DNA from: Bacteroidota bacterium
GTDB taxonomy: Bacteria; Bacteroidota; Bacteroidia; Bacteroidales; JAAUTT01
Length of the DNA: 64,000 nucleotides
Reading direction: 5' to 3'
Assembly (NCBI GenBank): GCA_020048915.1
Contig: JAIFLU010000191.1
Span: 1 to 64,000, forward strand
Within the stretch, counting starts at the first letter, position 1, and each line of letters opens with the position of its first letter. A model generated the notes under the pieces. That model ran no database searches. It was not told the DNA's origin and saw only the letters and a program-made list of their open reading frames with translations. Below, one piece after another: positions 46,239 to 55,827 of this stretch. A program made the translations under genes and the position numbers.

Positions 46239-47468
46239 TTATTGTTTTTTGAATGTTACAGTTTTCCCCTTCAGCTTGTAATTGCTGACTGTAGTTTTGC
46301 ACATACCATTGTTATCGTGACTGGTTACTGCAATACCCACATATACATTTTCTGCAAAAGGCAGAATAACACCTTCCATTTTTTTCCAGGTTATACCATC
46401 GGGCGAAACGGCCGCTTTGATTGAATCGCCTTCACGGCTCAGTTTAATCCAGTATGGAGCTTTCAAGTCGCTTATTCTTTCACCATTTTGGGAATATTCG
46501 CGATAGGAGGATCGTGCCTGGGTAGTTATACCATTCTTTGTGGTTAAGCCTATAAAAGCGTTCTTTGAGCCGGCATCCAGATTTTCGCGGAACATTAAAC
46601 CTGATTTAGTCCATTCATGCGTTCCTTCCAGATTTTCGACTTTTGCTGAAATTTCGAAATCGCCGTTAATCATCTGATAAGTAAAATAAAAGCCATCAGC
46701 ATTACTCCAGATGTCGGTGCCTGAAGCTTGTATTGTCATGCTGTTGTTATTGCAAAGAACCATACCGGGCTTTGATACGTCTCCAATATCCATAGAAAGC
46801 CAGGGGTAGCAAGGGTCGGACTTTTTCCGGATATTGATTTTAACAGGAGTCTTCTTTGAGAAATTCTTACCATCGCTAGCTATGTAATAAAAGCTATCGA
46901 CAATTGCTGCTGAATTTGGTGCAGTATAATATAGTTTGTTTTCCGAAACACTCACTTCCCCATACAAAGGTTGAGTTGTTTCAGCGATAGTTAAGGAGTC
47001 TTTTTCTATATCCTCATCGTTATCCAGAACATAAATTACCGTGGAGCCTCCACCAAAAACAACGCTATTATCCTGGTTGGTTAGAGGGGCCTGGTTTTTA
47101 ATTACCTGAAATACGATGTATGCAGGTTTCGATTCTTTTTTCCCGTCGGTAATGGTGTAGCTTAAACTGTCCTTTCCGGTAAAATCTTTATGAGGGGTAT
47201 AAAGAATAATATTTCGATTTTGGACTATCGTTCCGTGTTGAGGCTTCGAAACGTTTGATAACCTGATCGTGTCCTTTACATCTTTATCGAGGTCGTTTGC
47301 CAAAGGAGACACCTTGCCGACGCGACCTTCAATAACATTTATCTGGTCCGGAGTTGCCTCAGGTTTGTGATTTCGACTTTGTATAAAGCCAAATATTACA
47401 AGTTGAATCCCTATAAAAGCTATGAAAACTTTCATCAGATGTTTTCTAAAAAATTCCCTTACCTCCAT
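46239..47468 (-). CDS. Membrane-anchored Ig-like / DUF1349-like concanavalin protein
   Basis: A 409-residue protein with one N-terminal membrane helix (about residues 11-29, 'LMKVFIAFIGIQLVIFGFI'), two cadherin-like Ig domains ('ANDLDKDVKDTIRLSNVSKPQHGTI', 'YTPHKDFTGKDSLSYTITDG' and a second copy to about residue 215) and a C-terminal beta-sandwich ('YFTYQMINGDFEISAKVENLEGT', 'KSGLMFRE', 'WIKLSREGDSIKAAVSPDG') resembling the DUF1349/GH43-associated concanavalin fold. It appears to face the periplasm. Being embedded between the ATPase and permease genes, it is a candidate accessory or ligand-binding component. Function unknown. Confidence 0.75.
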   Translation of the reverse strand: MEVREFFRKHLMKVFIAFIGIQLVIFGFIQSRNHKPEATPDQINVIEGRVGKVSPLANDLDKDVKDTIRLSNVSKPQHGTIVQNRNIILYTPHKDFTGKDSLSYTITDGKKESKPAYIVFQVIKNQAPLTNQDNSVVFGGGSTVIYVLDNDEDIEKDSLTIAETTQPLYGEVSVSENKLYYTAPNSAAIVDSFYYIASDGKNFSKKTPVKINIRKKSDPCYPWLSMDIGDVSKPGMVLCNNNSMTIQASGTDIWSNADGFYFTYQMINGDFEISAKVENLEGTHEWTKSGLMFRENLDAGSKNAFIGLTTKNGITTQARSSYREYSQNGERISDLKAPYWIKLSREGDSIKAAVSPDGITWKKMEGVILPFAENVYVGIAVTSHDNNGMCKTTVSNYKLKGKTVTFKKQ

Positions 47469-47507
47469 GTGATAAAGATTAATTATGAAATTTTCTTTTT
47501 TGATGTT

Positions 47508-48224
47508 TTACTCATTTTCGATGAGTTCCTGATCTGCCGCTTCGAGTGTTCGTTTCATTTCTTCGGTGATAATCTTTCCGTCGAACAGGTTTACAATACG
47601 GTGGGCAAAGCCTGCATCGCGCTCCGAGTGGGTTACCATAATAATGGTAGTGCCTTCTTTGTTCAGTTCCGAAAGGAGTTTCATCACTTCCAAACCGTTT
47701 TTCGAATCGAGGTTACCGGTAGGCTCATCGGCGAGGATCAGTTTTGGGTTGGCTACCACAGCGCGGGCAATGGCAACACGCTGTTGCTGTCCGCCGGAGA
47801 GTTGCTGGGGAAAGTGTTTTTTGCGGTGTCCAATTTTCATACGGTCCAGGATAGTTTCGACCATTTGTTTTCGCTCCGAGGCTTTTAACCGCAGGTAGAT
47901 TAGGGGAAGCTCCACATTTTCGTAAACGTTTAATTCGTCAATCAGGTTAAAACTCTGAAAAACAAAGCCGATATTGCCCTTTCGCATATCCGTGCGATTT
48001 CGTTCCCTGAAATTGGAAACATCGATACTGTCGAAAAAATACTTTCCGCCCGATGGGTTATCCAACAACCCAATAATGTTAAGTAACGTAGATTTACCAC
48101 AGCCCGAAGGCCCCATAATACCTACAAATTCCCCTTTTTTGACTTCAAAGCTTATTTTATTCAAAGCGGTTGTTTCCACCTCATCGGTACGAAAAATCTT
48201 GTTTAATTCTTCAGTCTTTATCAT
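47508..48224 (-). CDS. LolD/MacB-type ABC transporter ATP-binding protein
   Basis: A compact ATPase with Walker A 'GPSGCGKSTLLN', Q-loop 'FVFQSFNLIDELNV', signature 'LSGGQQQRVAIARAVV', Walker B 'LILADEPTGNLD' and H-loop 'MVTHSERD'. The LolD-type 'ADEPTGNLD' marks partners of FtsX-like permeases. I place the start at the ATG at 48224 ('MIKTEELNKIFRTDEVETTA'), where family homology begins; the frame extends 11 codons further to 48257. It is the only ATPase in the array and presumably serves all four permeases. Confidence 0.93.
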   Translation of the reverse strand: MIKTEELNKIFRTDEVETTALNKISFEVKKGEFVGIMGPSGCGKSTLLNIIGLLDNPSGGKYFFDSIDVSNFRERNRTDMRKGNIGFVFQSFNLIDELNVYENVELPLIYLRLKASERKQMVETILDRMKIGHRKKHFPQQLSGGQQQRVAIARAVVANPKLILADEPTGNLDSKNGLEVMKLLSELNKEGTTIIMVTHSERDAGFAHRIVNLFDGKIITEEMKRTLEAADQELIENE

Positions 48225-48501
48225 ATAATTGAATTTTGGATTATAATTAGTTTCCATTTGTTTTTATCTTATTTTGTTCTAAAGAGGCTCTTCCGGGTAT
48301 AAAATAATTGACATCGGGTCAGCCTTCAACAATCCATTAATCGGGAGGAAGCCAAACCTTGTGCCAAATTAATAAAGTATTATTTTATAGCATGTTGTAA
48401 AGTTAAAGATTTTGCAAACCGTCTAAAAATAATACGGTGAAATGTAAAAAAATTAGACACTCCTATGAAGAGAGATTAAAGTTGTCTAAATTTGATTTTC
48501 A

Positions 48502-49875
48502 ATGTTCAACAGAATGCAAAGCGGCAAAATCCTCATTGTAGACGACAACAAAAGTGCTTTAAGTGCACTCAATATGCTATTGCAGCCCGAATACGAAACG
48601 GTAATCACCATTGCCAGCCCAAACCAGATAATGTCGGAACTTGGCAAACACGATTTCGATCTGGTATTGCTCGATATGAATTTTTCGGCAGGGATAAATT
48701 CTGGAAATGAAGGGTTGTTTTGGCTGTCAGAGATTAAGAAATCAGCTCCTTCGACCGAAGTAGTGATGATTACTGCCTATGGCGATGTAGAACTGGCAGT
48801 AAAAGCGTTAAAGCAAGGGGCAACCGATTTTATTCTCAAACCTTGGGAAAATGCCAAGCTTATAGCCACGCTAAAATCTGCTTTTCTCTTAAGGCAATCA
48901 AAGGTGGAGGTAGCAGCTTTAAAACAACGGGAACAAACCATAAAAACGGAACTCAACAAAGAGCAGCGGTTAATAGTTGGCACATCGCCTCTCATTTTGC
49001 GAATGATGCAAACAATTTCGAAAGTTGCTAAAACCGATGCCAATATTTTGATAACTGGCGAAAATGGAACCGGCAAGGAATTGGTGGCACGGGAAATTCA
49101 TCGCAAATCGGAGCGGCATAACGAGTTACTTGTCACTGTCGATATGGGAGCCATTCCCGAAACCTTGTTCGAAAGCGAATTGTTTGGCCACAAAAAAGGA
49201 GCATTTACCGATGCGCGCGAAAACCGTACCGGCAAGTTTCAGGTTGCACACAAAGGCTCGCTCTTCCTGGACGAAATTGGGAATCTACCTTTGTCGCTTC
49301 AGGCAAAACTTCTGGCCGCCCTTCAGAACAGGACAATTATGCCTATTGGTTCCAACGAACAAGTTTCAATTGATATCCGGTTAATTAGCGCCACAAATTG
49401 CGATTTGGATCAATTGGTTTCACAGCAACATTTCCGGGAGGATTTACTTTACCGTATCAATACCATTCGGATCGAAGTTCCCCCCTTACGGGAACGAGGC
49501 GAAGATATTGAGCTCCTGGCTAGTTATTTTCTTAAAAGCTTCGAAAAGAAATACCGAAAAAATTCCCTTAAAATCAGTCAGCAGGCCATTAATAAAATGA
49601 TGAAATATTCCTGGCCGGGAAATGTAAGGGAGTTGCAACATACCATTGAAAAAGCAGTGATCCTTTCGGATTCACCCACCTTAAAACCGGAGGATTTTGT
49701 GCTCAAGCCTTCTGTAAAAACATCGGAGGTGAATCTGCTTTCGATGGAGGAAATGGAGAAACAATTAATCGAAGGTTCCCTTGAAAAGCATAATGGAAAC
49801 TTCACTGCCGTTGCTAATCAATTGGGAATTACCCGGCAGACATTGTACAATAAAATCAAGCGCTATGAATTATAA
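48502..49875 (+). CDS. Sigma-54-dependent response regulator (NtrC family)
   Basis: A 457-residue regulator: receiver domain with the phospho-acceptor D58 ('LVLLDMNF') and 'MITAYGD', an AAA+ domain with Walker A 'GENGTGKE' (about residue 183), the sigma-54 loop in the variant form GAFTDA (about 233), Walker B 'LFLDEIGN', 'FREDLLYRIN' and 'WPGNVRELQ', and a C-terminal Fis-type helix-turn-helix ('VANQLGITRQTLYNKIKRY'). It acts with the overlapping kinase gene and is divergent from the ABC array, its likely target. All domains are intact, unlike the nifA remnant. Confidence 0.93.
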   Translation: MFNRMQSGKILIVDDNKSALSALNMLLQPEYETVITIASPNQIMSELGKHDFDLVLLDMNFSAGINSGNEGLFWLSEIKKSAPSTEVVMITAYGDVELAVKALKQGATDFILKPWENAKLIATLKSAFLLRQSKVEVAALKQREQTIKTELNKEQRLIVGTSPLILRMMQTISKVAKTDANILITGENGTGKELVAREIHRKSERHNELLVTVDMGAIPETLFESELFGHKKGAFTDARENRTGKFQVAHKGSLFLDEIGNLPLSLQAKLLAALQNRTIMPIGSNEQVSIDIRLISATNCDLDQLVSQQHFREDLLYRINTIRIEVPPLRERGEDIELLASYFLKSFEKKYRKNSLKISQQAINKMMKYSWPGNVRELQHTIEKAVILSDSPTLKPEDFVLKPSVKTSEVNLLSMEEMEKQLIEGSLEKHNGNFTAVANQLGITRQTLYNKIKRYEL

Positions 49876-51214
49876 ATCGTTTAACATAGCAATTTTGGTT
49901 CGTTTGTTTATTGGGTTGTCTTTTGCTGCCGGTTTGGGAATATCCGTTTATTTGAAAGATTGGATTGCTATTCCGCTATTTTCACTAGCAATTTTAATTT
50001 CGGGGTGGAACATTGTATATTTTCTCAATGCAGTAAACCGTAAGATGGCACTGTTCTTCGATTCGGTGAGCAACGACGATACCACCCTTCATTATTCCGA
50101 AAATAGCAGGAACAAATCGGTTAGGGACCTCCATCGCAGTTTGAATAAGTTAAACAACCGCATTTCGGAGATCAAGATACGGAATGAGCACAACGAACGG
50201 TTTTATCGAGAGATGCTGAAATACTCTGCAACCGGGCTAATGGCTGTGGACAACGATGGCTATATTGAACAAATCAATAATTCTGCCCTGGCGCTGTTTG
50301 GGATGCCGCATATTTCGCACATCAACCTGTTAAAGCAAAAGAACAGTGAATTGTATAATCAATTGATGCTGGTTAAACCAGGGCAAACGTTAACAATTAA
50401 ATTGCTGTGCGGAACCGATCTTCGCCTGTTACTGCTGAAGGTTTCGTATTTGAACTTTGGAGATAAGAAATACCGGTTGTATTCCCTGCATGATATTAAA
50501 ACGGAATTGGAAGAAAAAGAATTAGATTCCTGGCAGAAACTAATCCGCGTGATGACACACGAAATAATGAATTCCATAGCGCCTATAACCTCCTTAAGCA
50601 ATATACTAAACGGCATTTACCTGAAAGACGGAAAGCCCTTGCCGGTAAGTGAAATTACCGAAAAAAATATTTTAAATACCATTCACGGCCTGGATGTTAT
50701 TGAACAAACCGGGAAAGGGTTAATGCACTTTGTGGAAGACTACCGTCGGCTTACCAAAGTCCCAAAACCCGTATTCAAAGCCATAAACATTGAAAATTGG
50801 CTCAATTCGGTTGAACTATTAATGAAAAACAAATTCGAAGAGGAAAAGATTGAGTTCAAAATTGTGCACAAAGAATATCATAAGGAACTGATTGGCGACG
50901 AAAAACTACTGACACAGGTGCTGATTAATCTGTTAAATAACGCTATTGATGCCCTGCATGAAAATAGTAAGCGAAAAATAGTATTACATGTAAATGAAGG
51001 ATCCACAGGCAAATTGAAATTAAGCATTACCGATTATGGGTTAGGCATAGCACCGGAAGAGATAGAAAAAATATTTATCCCCTTTTATACTACCAAGGAA
51101 AATGGATCGGGTATTGGACTTAGTTTATCGCGTCAGATAATGCGTTTGCACAAGGGGAGCATTTCGGCTTTTTCTCAACCCGGAGAACAAACTACGATGG
51201 TGTTGAGTTTTTAA
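49865..51214 (+). CDS. Membrane sensor histidine kinase
   Basis: A 449-residue kinase whose ATG overlaps the regulator's end by 11 bp. Two N-terminal membrane helices (residues 5-60) are followed by a PAS-like domain ('YSATGLMAVDNDGYIEQIN'), the HisKA box with the phospho-acceptor His near residue 232 ('VMTHEIMNSIAPI') and an ATPase domain with 'INLLNNAIDAL', 'DYGLGIAPEE' and 'GSGIGLSLSRQI'. The periplasmic loop is very short, so sensing is probably within the membrane or through PAS. It pairs with the adjacent NtrC-type regulator. Confidence 0.93.
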   Translation: MNYKSFNIAILVRLFIGLSFAAGLGISVYLKDWIAIPLFSLAILISGWNIVYFLNAVNRKMALFFDSVSNDDTTLHYSENSRNKSVRDLHRSLNKLNNRISEIKIRNEHNERFYREMLKYSATGLMAVDNDGYIEQINNSALALFGMPHISHINLLKQKNSELYNQLMLVKPGQTLTIKLLCGTDLRLLLLKVSYLNFGDKKYRLYSLHDIKTELEEKELDSWQKLIRVMTHEIMNSIAPITSLSNILNGIYLKDGKPLPVSEITEKNILNTIHGLDVIEQTGKGLMHFVEDYRRLTKVPKPVFKAINIENWLNSVELLMKNKFEEEKIEFKIVHKEYHKELIGDEKLLTQVLINLLNNAIDALHENSKRKIVLHVNEGSTGKLKLSITDYGLGIAPEEIEKIFIPFYTTKENGSGIGLSLSRQIMRLHKGSISAFSQPGEQTTMVLSF

Positions 51215-51472
51215 AATGAAAAACCCGGACTAAAAATCCCAAACACAGTGAATGTCTCCGACTTTGCTGTTTTATTTTGCAGTCTCCTAACTTCTCCATT
51301 CGCCTCCCCCCAAAATAATAGTATTAATGCAAAATACTGCCCTTGCCATGTTGAAAAAGCGGTATCTATGTGAGCGGTCTGGAGGCCGCTATTTAAAACG
51401 ACGAAGTCAGAGACGTTCGCCGAGCGATTCCGATTAGTCTTCGCTTACCTGGGGCTGGCATTATTCAAGATA

Positions 51473-52159
51473 TCAATTTTTACTTATCAAATCTATCAAG
51501 TAGTGCCATAATATAATACTATCTTTTTGTGATGTTCTTTGGTGTATAGAACTTAATTTTTCAATGAAAGGGAATGACTCTATTTCAGACAGCAATTCTT
51601 TTTTGTCAGTCCAATCAATAGTTGAATCAGAATTATTTTTTGACAGCTCAGTAATCCAATTATTAATTTGTTCAATCCATTCAACAGACGTTTTGTGTTG
51701 AATATATCCAAACATTCCACATACTTTTAAGTGAGATGAATGATGTCCTCTTTTGAAACGTTCTATTCCACCTCGAATCCCGCATACATATTCTTTATTA
51801 TTAGATGATTCTGACAGTCTTTTTGCCTCAAATTCTATTATTGGGATAGGCTTTTGCGCTCTTGACATAACAAAAACACCAATATCAGTTTCTTTATCTG
51901 ATTCTGGTTGGGTAGGATTTTTACTAAATCTAAAAGGGAGAAAACTTTCAGATTCATTTTTACATAATTCGAAATGATGTACCAAATTATCACTGATCCG
52001 ATTCTCTTTTTCAGAGTCTTTAATTGATTGGTAGTAAACGGGAAAACCTGAAATGTTTTTATCAACAAAATACAGTATCAAATCTACCTCTAAATTCGGG
52101 TCCACGCTCAAATCATTTGGTCTTGGGGTTTGATATGATGGAAAAGAATCTCTAAGCAT
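51473..52159 (-). CDS. Predicted PD-(D/E)xK-type nuclease partner of a DNA methylase
   Basis: A 228-residue protein without a family name I recognise. Residues D92 ('ETDIGVFVM') and E111-A-K113 ('IIEFEAKRL') are spaced like the catalytic core of PD-(D/E)xK nucleases, followed by a helix with 'YVCGIRGGIERFKRGHH'. It starts at the ATG at 52159, 1 bp after the methylase stop, so the two are translationally coupled. I infer the restriction subunit of a two-gene restriction-modification system. An earlier in-frame ATG at 52204 would overlap the methylase. Confidence 0.6.
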   Translation of the reverse strand: MLRDSFPSYQTPRPNDLSVDPNLEVDLILYFVDKNISGFPVYYQSIKDSEKENRISDNLVHHFELCKNESESFLPFRFSKNPTQPESDKETDIGVFVMSRAQKPIPIIEFEAKRLSESSNNKEYVCGIRGGIERFKRGHHSSHLKVCGMFGYIQHKTSVEWIEQINNWITELSKNNSDSTIDWTDKKELLSEIESFPFIEKLSSIHQRTSQKDSIILWHYLIDLISKN

Positions 52160-52160
52160 C

Positions 52161-55046
52161 TTAATAACGGGATTTAATATAGTCAGCAAAAGTTTCATCT
52201 GCATCCCTTAATGCTATAGATGGCAACCAATAACGCAGTTGTTTTGGCTTGGCTAATATTATAGAGTCTTTCCCATAAGCTTTTATTATCCTTTGGATAT
52301 GTACTTTTTGCTGATTATCATTTCTTGTTGGAATTGCTTCTTCAATATATCGTTCTAAATCACTAATTTCTTCCTGTTTTGGAGTTAAAGTTTCATTTGT
52401 ATATTCAAAATGTAAAGCATAATACTTTCCTGCATCGATAATTTTAAATAATTGGAAGGATTTTTCTTTTTTGTAAATACTGTTTAGAGTTTTGCAAAAG
52501 ATTGTTGAATATTCTATAACTTCTATATCTGAGCATGACTTTGTAATACTGGTATTACTAATCTGAACATCTAAAACGTCATTAATTAATATGTCTTCAG
52601 ATGTGCTAATATTCACATCATGCTGATTTAAAGAAAAAGGTAAATCCATAAAATCTTCAGTCATTGGGACTGTATGACGATTAACTTTTATTTGACTACT
52701 TGTTGCCAATATATAAAAACGCAACAGTTTTCCATTTTTTGTCAAAAAATCATATAGATATTTTAATTCAGCTTTTTGACTTTCAGGAGCATGTATTCCA
52801 ATAATTTTATTTCTAAAAACTAAATATTCATCAGATAAATGAGCTATTAACCCTACTTTGCCAATATTAGCACGAATCAGTAAATGTGGCGGTGTATATA
52901 TCAGTTTATTTGTTGGTCTGTGAAATTTTTCAACATCGCAAACATTAATTTGGTCTCTGTCTATTCCAGATTCGGAAAGAGCCTTAGATGGTATATATTT
53001 TTCTCCTGATATATAAGCACACGGTTTTCCATTTTTGTTTTCAATAAACCCTTCTCCTTTTATCCATCCAAACCCTTCTTTTGATTTTATATATTGCTCT
53101 ATTGTTTCAAGTTTCGATAACCTTTCTAGAAAACTATTTATTCTACCTCCTCCGAGTAGATTTGCTTTCCAAACATAAGGATTTTTCAATACATCCTCTT
53201 TTGTTACGAAATGAAAATCATAATAATCGAACTCTAAAAACAGTCTATTTTGATTTGAAAATGTCTTGTTTGCAACTAAATGTAAAACAGCTTCACTATC
53301 CGGCAAGGCATTTTGCATAAAGACAGCGGCAGTGGCAACCGTCTTAGATCCCCATAATTTATTAGAAAGGTTTGTCAGGTCAATTACTTGCAAAAGATTG
53401 TATCTTTCAAATAATTCATTTCTTAATTCTGTATTTTTCTTGTACAAAAGTGGAACAGACGGCTGTATTAAACATAAAACAGCGTCTTTTTTTAGTAATT
53501 TCAATGATTGAACAAGAAAATGTAAGGCTGGGTTTTCATCAGGAATATTTATTTCACTTTTATATCCAATACTCTGTTTTAGTTCTTCGAAATACTTTGT
53601 TCTATTGGGTTCTTTCCCGTTTACAGGAGGTAAATTAAATGGAGGATTGCCTATTACCAAATCAAAATCAGATTTTGGTTTGGTAGTAATGAAATTGAAA
53701 AAATTCTGAGTTATAATATTATTGCTTAAATCAGGGAATTTTAGTTTTTCCCAAGTAGGCGGGTCTAAATCAACTTCATCTAAAATTGCTAATGCAAGGC
53801 TAAATACCGACAGACGAATAGCGTCCTGTTCAATATCAATACCATGAATACTATTAAGCAAGAGTTCTTTTAAAACAGACAACGATGGTTTAACAAGTTT
53901 TCCTGTTTTCTTCCATTCATTGTATCTCCACCATTGAACAACACGCTTGTAGGTTTTTACAAGAAAAATTCCCGAACCGCAACTAACATCAATTATCTTA
54001 AAATTTTCCTTTGGTTGTTTCAAGGGCATACACTCATCAACCAGAGTGCTTACTATCATTTCCGGGGTATAAACAATATCTTTACTATCAGTTAAGAGTT
54101 CTTCATAAACCGAACTTATTACTTCTACAGGCAAATGTGAAAATGAGTACAACCTCCACAATACATATTGATTGTTTTTGATATTACCATCCAAATAGTC
54201 AGCTAATTTTCTTACTTCGGTATATTGAATCGCGTTACGCTGTTCATTTTCAGTTTCTTTATCCCATTCAAAAATTTTCCCGTTAAAATCTTTTGCTAAT
54301 TGGTCTAGTAAATCAAGTAACTTACCAGCTCTAATTGTGTCGCAAAAGTCTGTGCATTGAAAATGTTTTTTAAAATAAGTTCCTGCAAAATAACCACTTG
54401 CACTTTTCTCATCCCTTTCCTCAAGATACTTTATTAGCAAGCTTTGAACTAAAAGTTTAAGTGCTACATGCCTATTTAAACCCGACTCTTTTTGGAAATC
54501 AAGATAGACTTCTTTTAGTCCTCTTATTAAGTCACGGGTAGCTGATTCTTCATAACGGAAATCTTTCTTTTCGTCTTGCTCATCCCAAAACAAACCACTA
54601 TCAAAATCTTTTGCACGAAAATCTCTTAAAGCTTGTCCAGTTAATGTAAGCAGCTCTTTTGCATAGTCATCATCATCCTCTTTAGGTCTTTTACGTGAAT
54701 CAAAGATACTTACTGAAGATTTTTCAATTATTATGTAGGCTGGAACCTGATAGCCATTCCACATTTGGATGTGAATGCGATTTTTTTCTTCAGTTGTTAT
54801 ACTTTTATGCGTGAAATCAAACAAATAAAGTTGGGGAATATTCCCTCTTCCATCTGAAAAATGCCTAAAATAAACGGCATCTGCATTAAATTTCTTTTTG
54901 GCAGTTTCTAACGCAAAAAGAATGTCAGGAGATGCTAAACTAGGATTGATGTTTTCATAATCATTTGTCAACAAAACACCATTTTCCTCATTGTCATTAA
55001 GAAATGAGAAATTTAAGTTAATGATTTGTTTTTCAAATAAATGCAT
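52161..55046 (-). CDS. N6-adenine DNA methyltransferase (Eco57I-like, large)
   Basis: The 961-residue protein has a roughly 200-residue N-terminal domain ('DAVYFRHFSDGRGNIPQLYLF', a possible vestigial nuclease or protein-binding fold), a helical segment, SAM motif I 'IDVSCGSGIFLVKTYKRV' (near 349), 'IHGIDIEQDAIRLS', the catalytic 'DLVIGNPPFN' (near 465) and a long target-recognition C-terminus. The NPPF motif marks adenine N6 methylation of DNA. With the coupled downstream nuclease candidate it makes a second restriction-modification locus in the window, distinct from the type ISP enzyme. Confidence 0.88.
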   Translation of the reverse strand: MHLFEKQIINLNFSFLNDNEENGVLLTNDYENINPSLASPDILFALETAKKKFNADAVYFRHFSDGRGNIPQLYLFDFTHKSITTEEKNRIHIQMWNGYQVPAYIIIEKSSVSIFDSRKRPKEDDDDYAKELLTLTGQALRDFRAKDFDSGLFWDEQDEKKDFRYEESATRDLIRGLKEVYLDFQKESGLNRHVALKLLVQSLLIKYLEERDEKSASGYFAGTYFKKHFQCTDFCDTIRAGKLLDLLDQLAKDFNGKIFEWDKETENEQRNAIQYTEVRKLADYLDGNIKNNQYVLWRLYSFSHLPVEVISSVYEELLTDSKDIVYTPEMIVSTLVDECMPLKQPKENFKIIDVSCGSGIFLVKTYKRVVQWWRYNEWKKTGKLVKPSLSVLKELLLNSIHGIDIEQDAIRLSVFSLALAILDEVDLDPPTWEKLKFPDLSNNIITQNFFNFITTKPKSDFDLVIGNPPFNLPPVNGKEPNRTKYFEELKQSIGYKSEINIPDENPALHFLVQSLKLLKKDAVLCLIQPSVPLLYKKNTELRNELFERYNLLQVIDLTNLSNKLWGSKTVATAAVFMQNALPDSEAVLHLVANKTFSNQNRLFLEFDYYDFHFVTKEDVLKNPYVWKANLLGGGRINSFLERLSKLETIEQYIKSKEGFGWIKGEGFIENKNGKPCAYISGEKYIPSKALSESGIDRDQINVCDVEKFHRPTNKLIYTPPHLLIRANIGKVGLIAHLSDEYLVFRNKIIGIHAPESQKAELKYLYDFLTKNGKLLRFYILATSSQIKVNRHTVPMTEDFMDLPFSLNQHDVNISTSEDILINDVLDVQISNTSITKSCSDIEVIEYSTIFCKTLNSIYKKEKSFQLFKIIDAGKYYALHFEYTNETLTPKQEEISDLERYIEEAIPTRNDNQQKVHIQRIIKAYGKDSIILAKPKQLRYWLPSIALRDADETFADYIKSRY

Positions 55047-55827
55047 TGTATTTTTAATGTTTAATTAAAATAAAATCAAAAATACATTTTTATCGCTGAC
55101 TCTCTATAATTCTTCAATCTATAATTTCAACAATTCATAAATCAGAGCGGAATGAGAGGATTGACAGAAATTTGACTCTTTTGCAAGCTGAAACATCAGC
55201 TTGTGGGTTTATGCTTGTAAATATCCAAATATGTATTGGCATTTGTTGCACAGTCTTTCTTAGCATGATGCACAAACATCACAATAACAACCCATGTTAG
55301 TATCACTGTTATACCACAACCAGTATTTCTTAATAACTACCTGATTAATCAATTATATTTAAATCTTTATTATTTTGGTTACTGATTTTCAGGGTGATGT
55401 ATTGCATCTAAAAATAGTTTCTTTTTCAGTAATTTCCAAACCATTACAAAGTGTTCAGTTCTAACCGACTTTTCCGAGTGGCTGACGCTTCGGGAAGCTA
55501 ATCCCATTTGGGGTGTGGAAATTAAATTACTATGAAATACGGCTATTGTTCTACATCCCTTTAAATCATTGAGACTATACTTTTTAGAGTTGTAAACTAA
55601 TAAAACGTATTTAGTCGAACTGAACCCGAAAGCGCATTGGGATTTTTGGGTTCAGTTCCCCGCTGCTGGCAGCGAAATAAAACAAAAATATGTCGAGTAA
55701 AGCGGGGTATTTTATCTTCTCTATTTTTGTTTGTATTATACATCAAACATTTAGCTATTTATACATAAATTGCATTTAATAACTCGATGCATATGACATT
55801 CTGATTCTCCTAACCTAATTCATACCT
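55047..55827. other. 780-bp intergenic region with inverted repeats, no gene seen
   Basis: I find no supported coding frame here. Two palindromes stand out: CAAGCTGA-AACA-TCAGCTTG at 55184-55203, and a perfect 11-bp inverted repeat GAACTGAACCC / GGGTTCAGTTC at 55617-55627 and 55648-55658 with a 20-nt loop. The latter resembles a mobile mini-palindrome. The promoter for the oxidoreductase gene must lie in the last 100 bp or so. Confidence 0.5.

Noticed and set aside
55184-55203. Rho-independent terminator downstream of the methylase region
   Set aside because: The 8-bp stem has no U-tract on either strand and lies upstream, not downstream, of the methylase gene.
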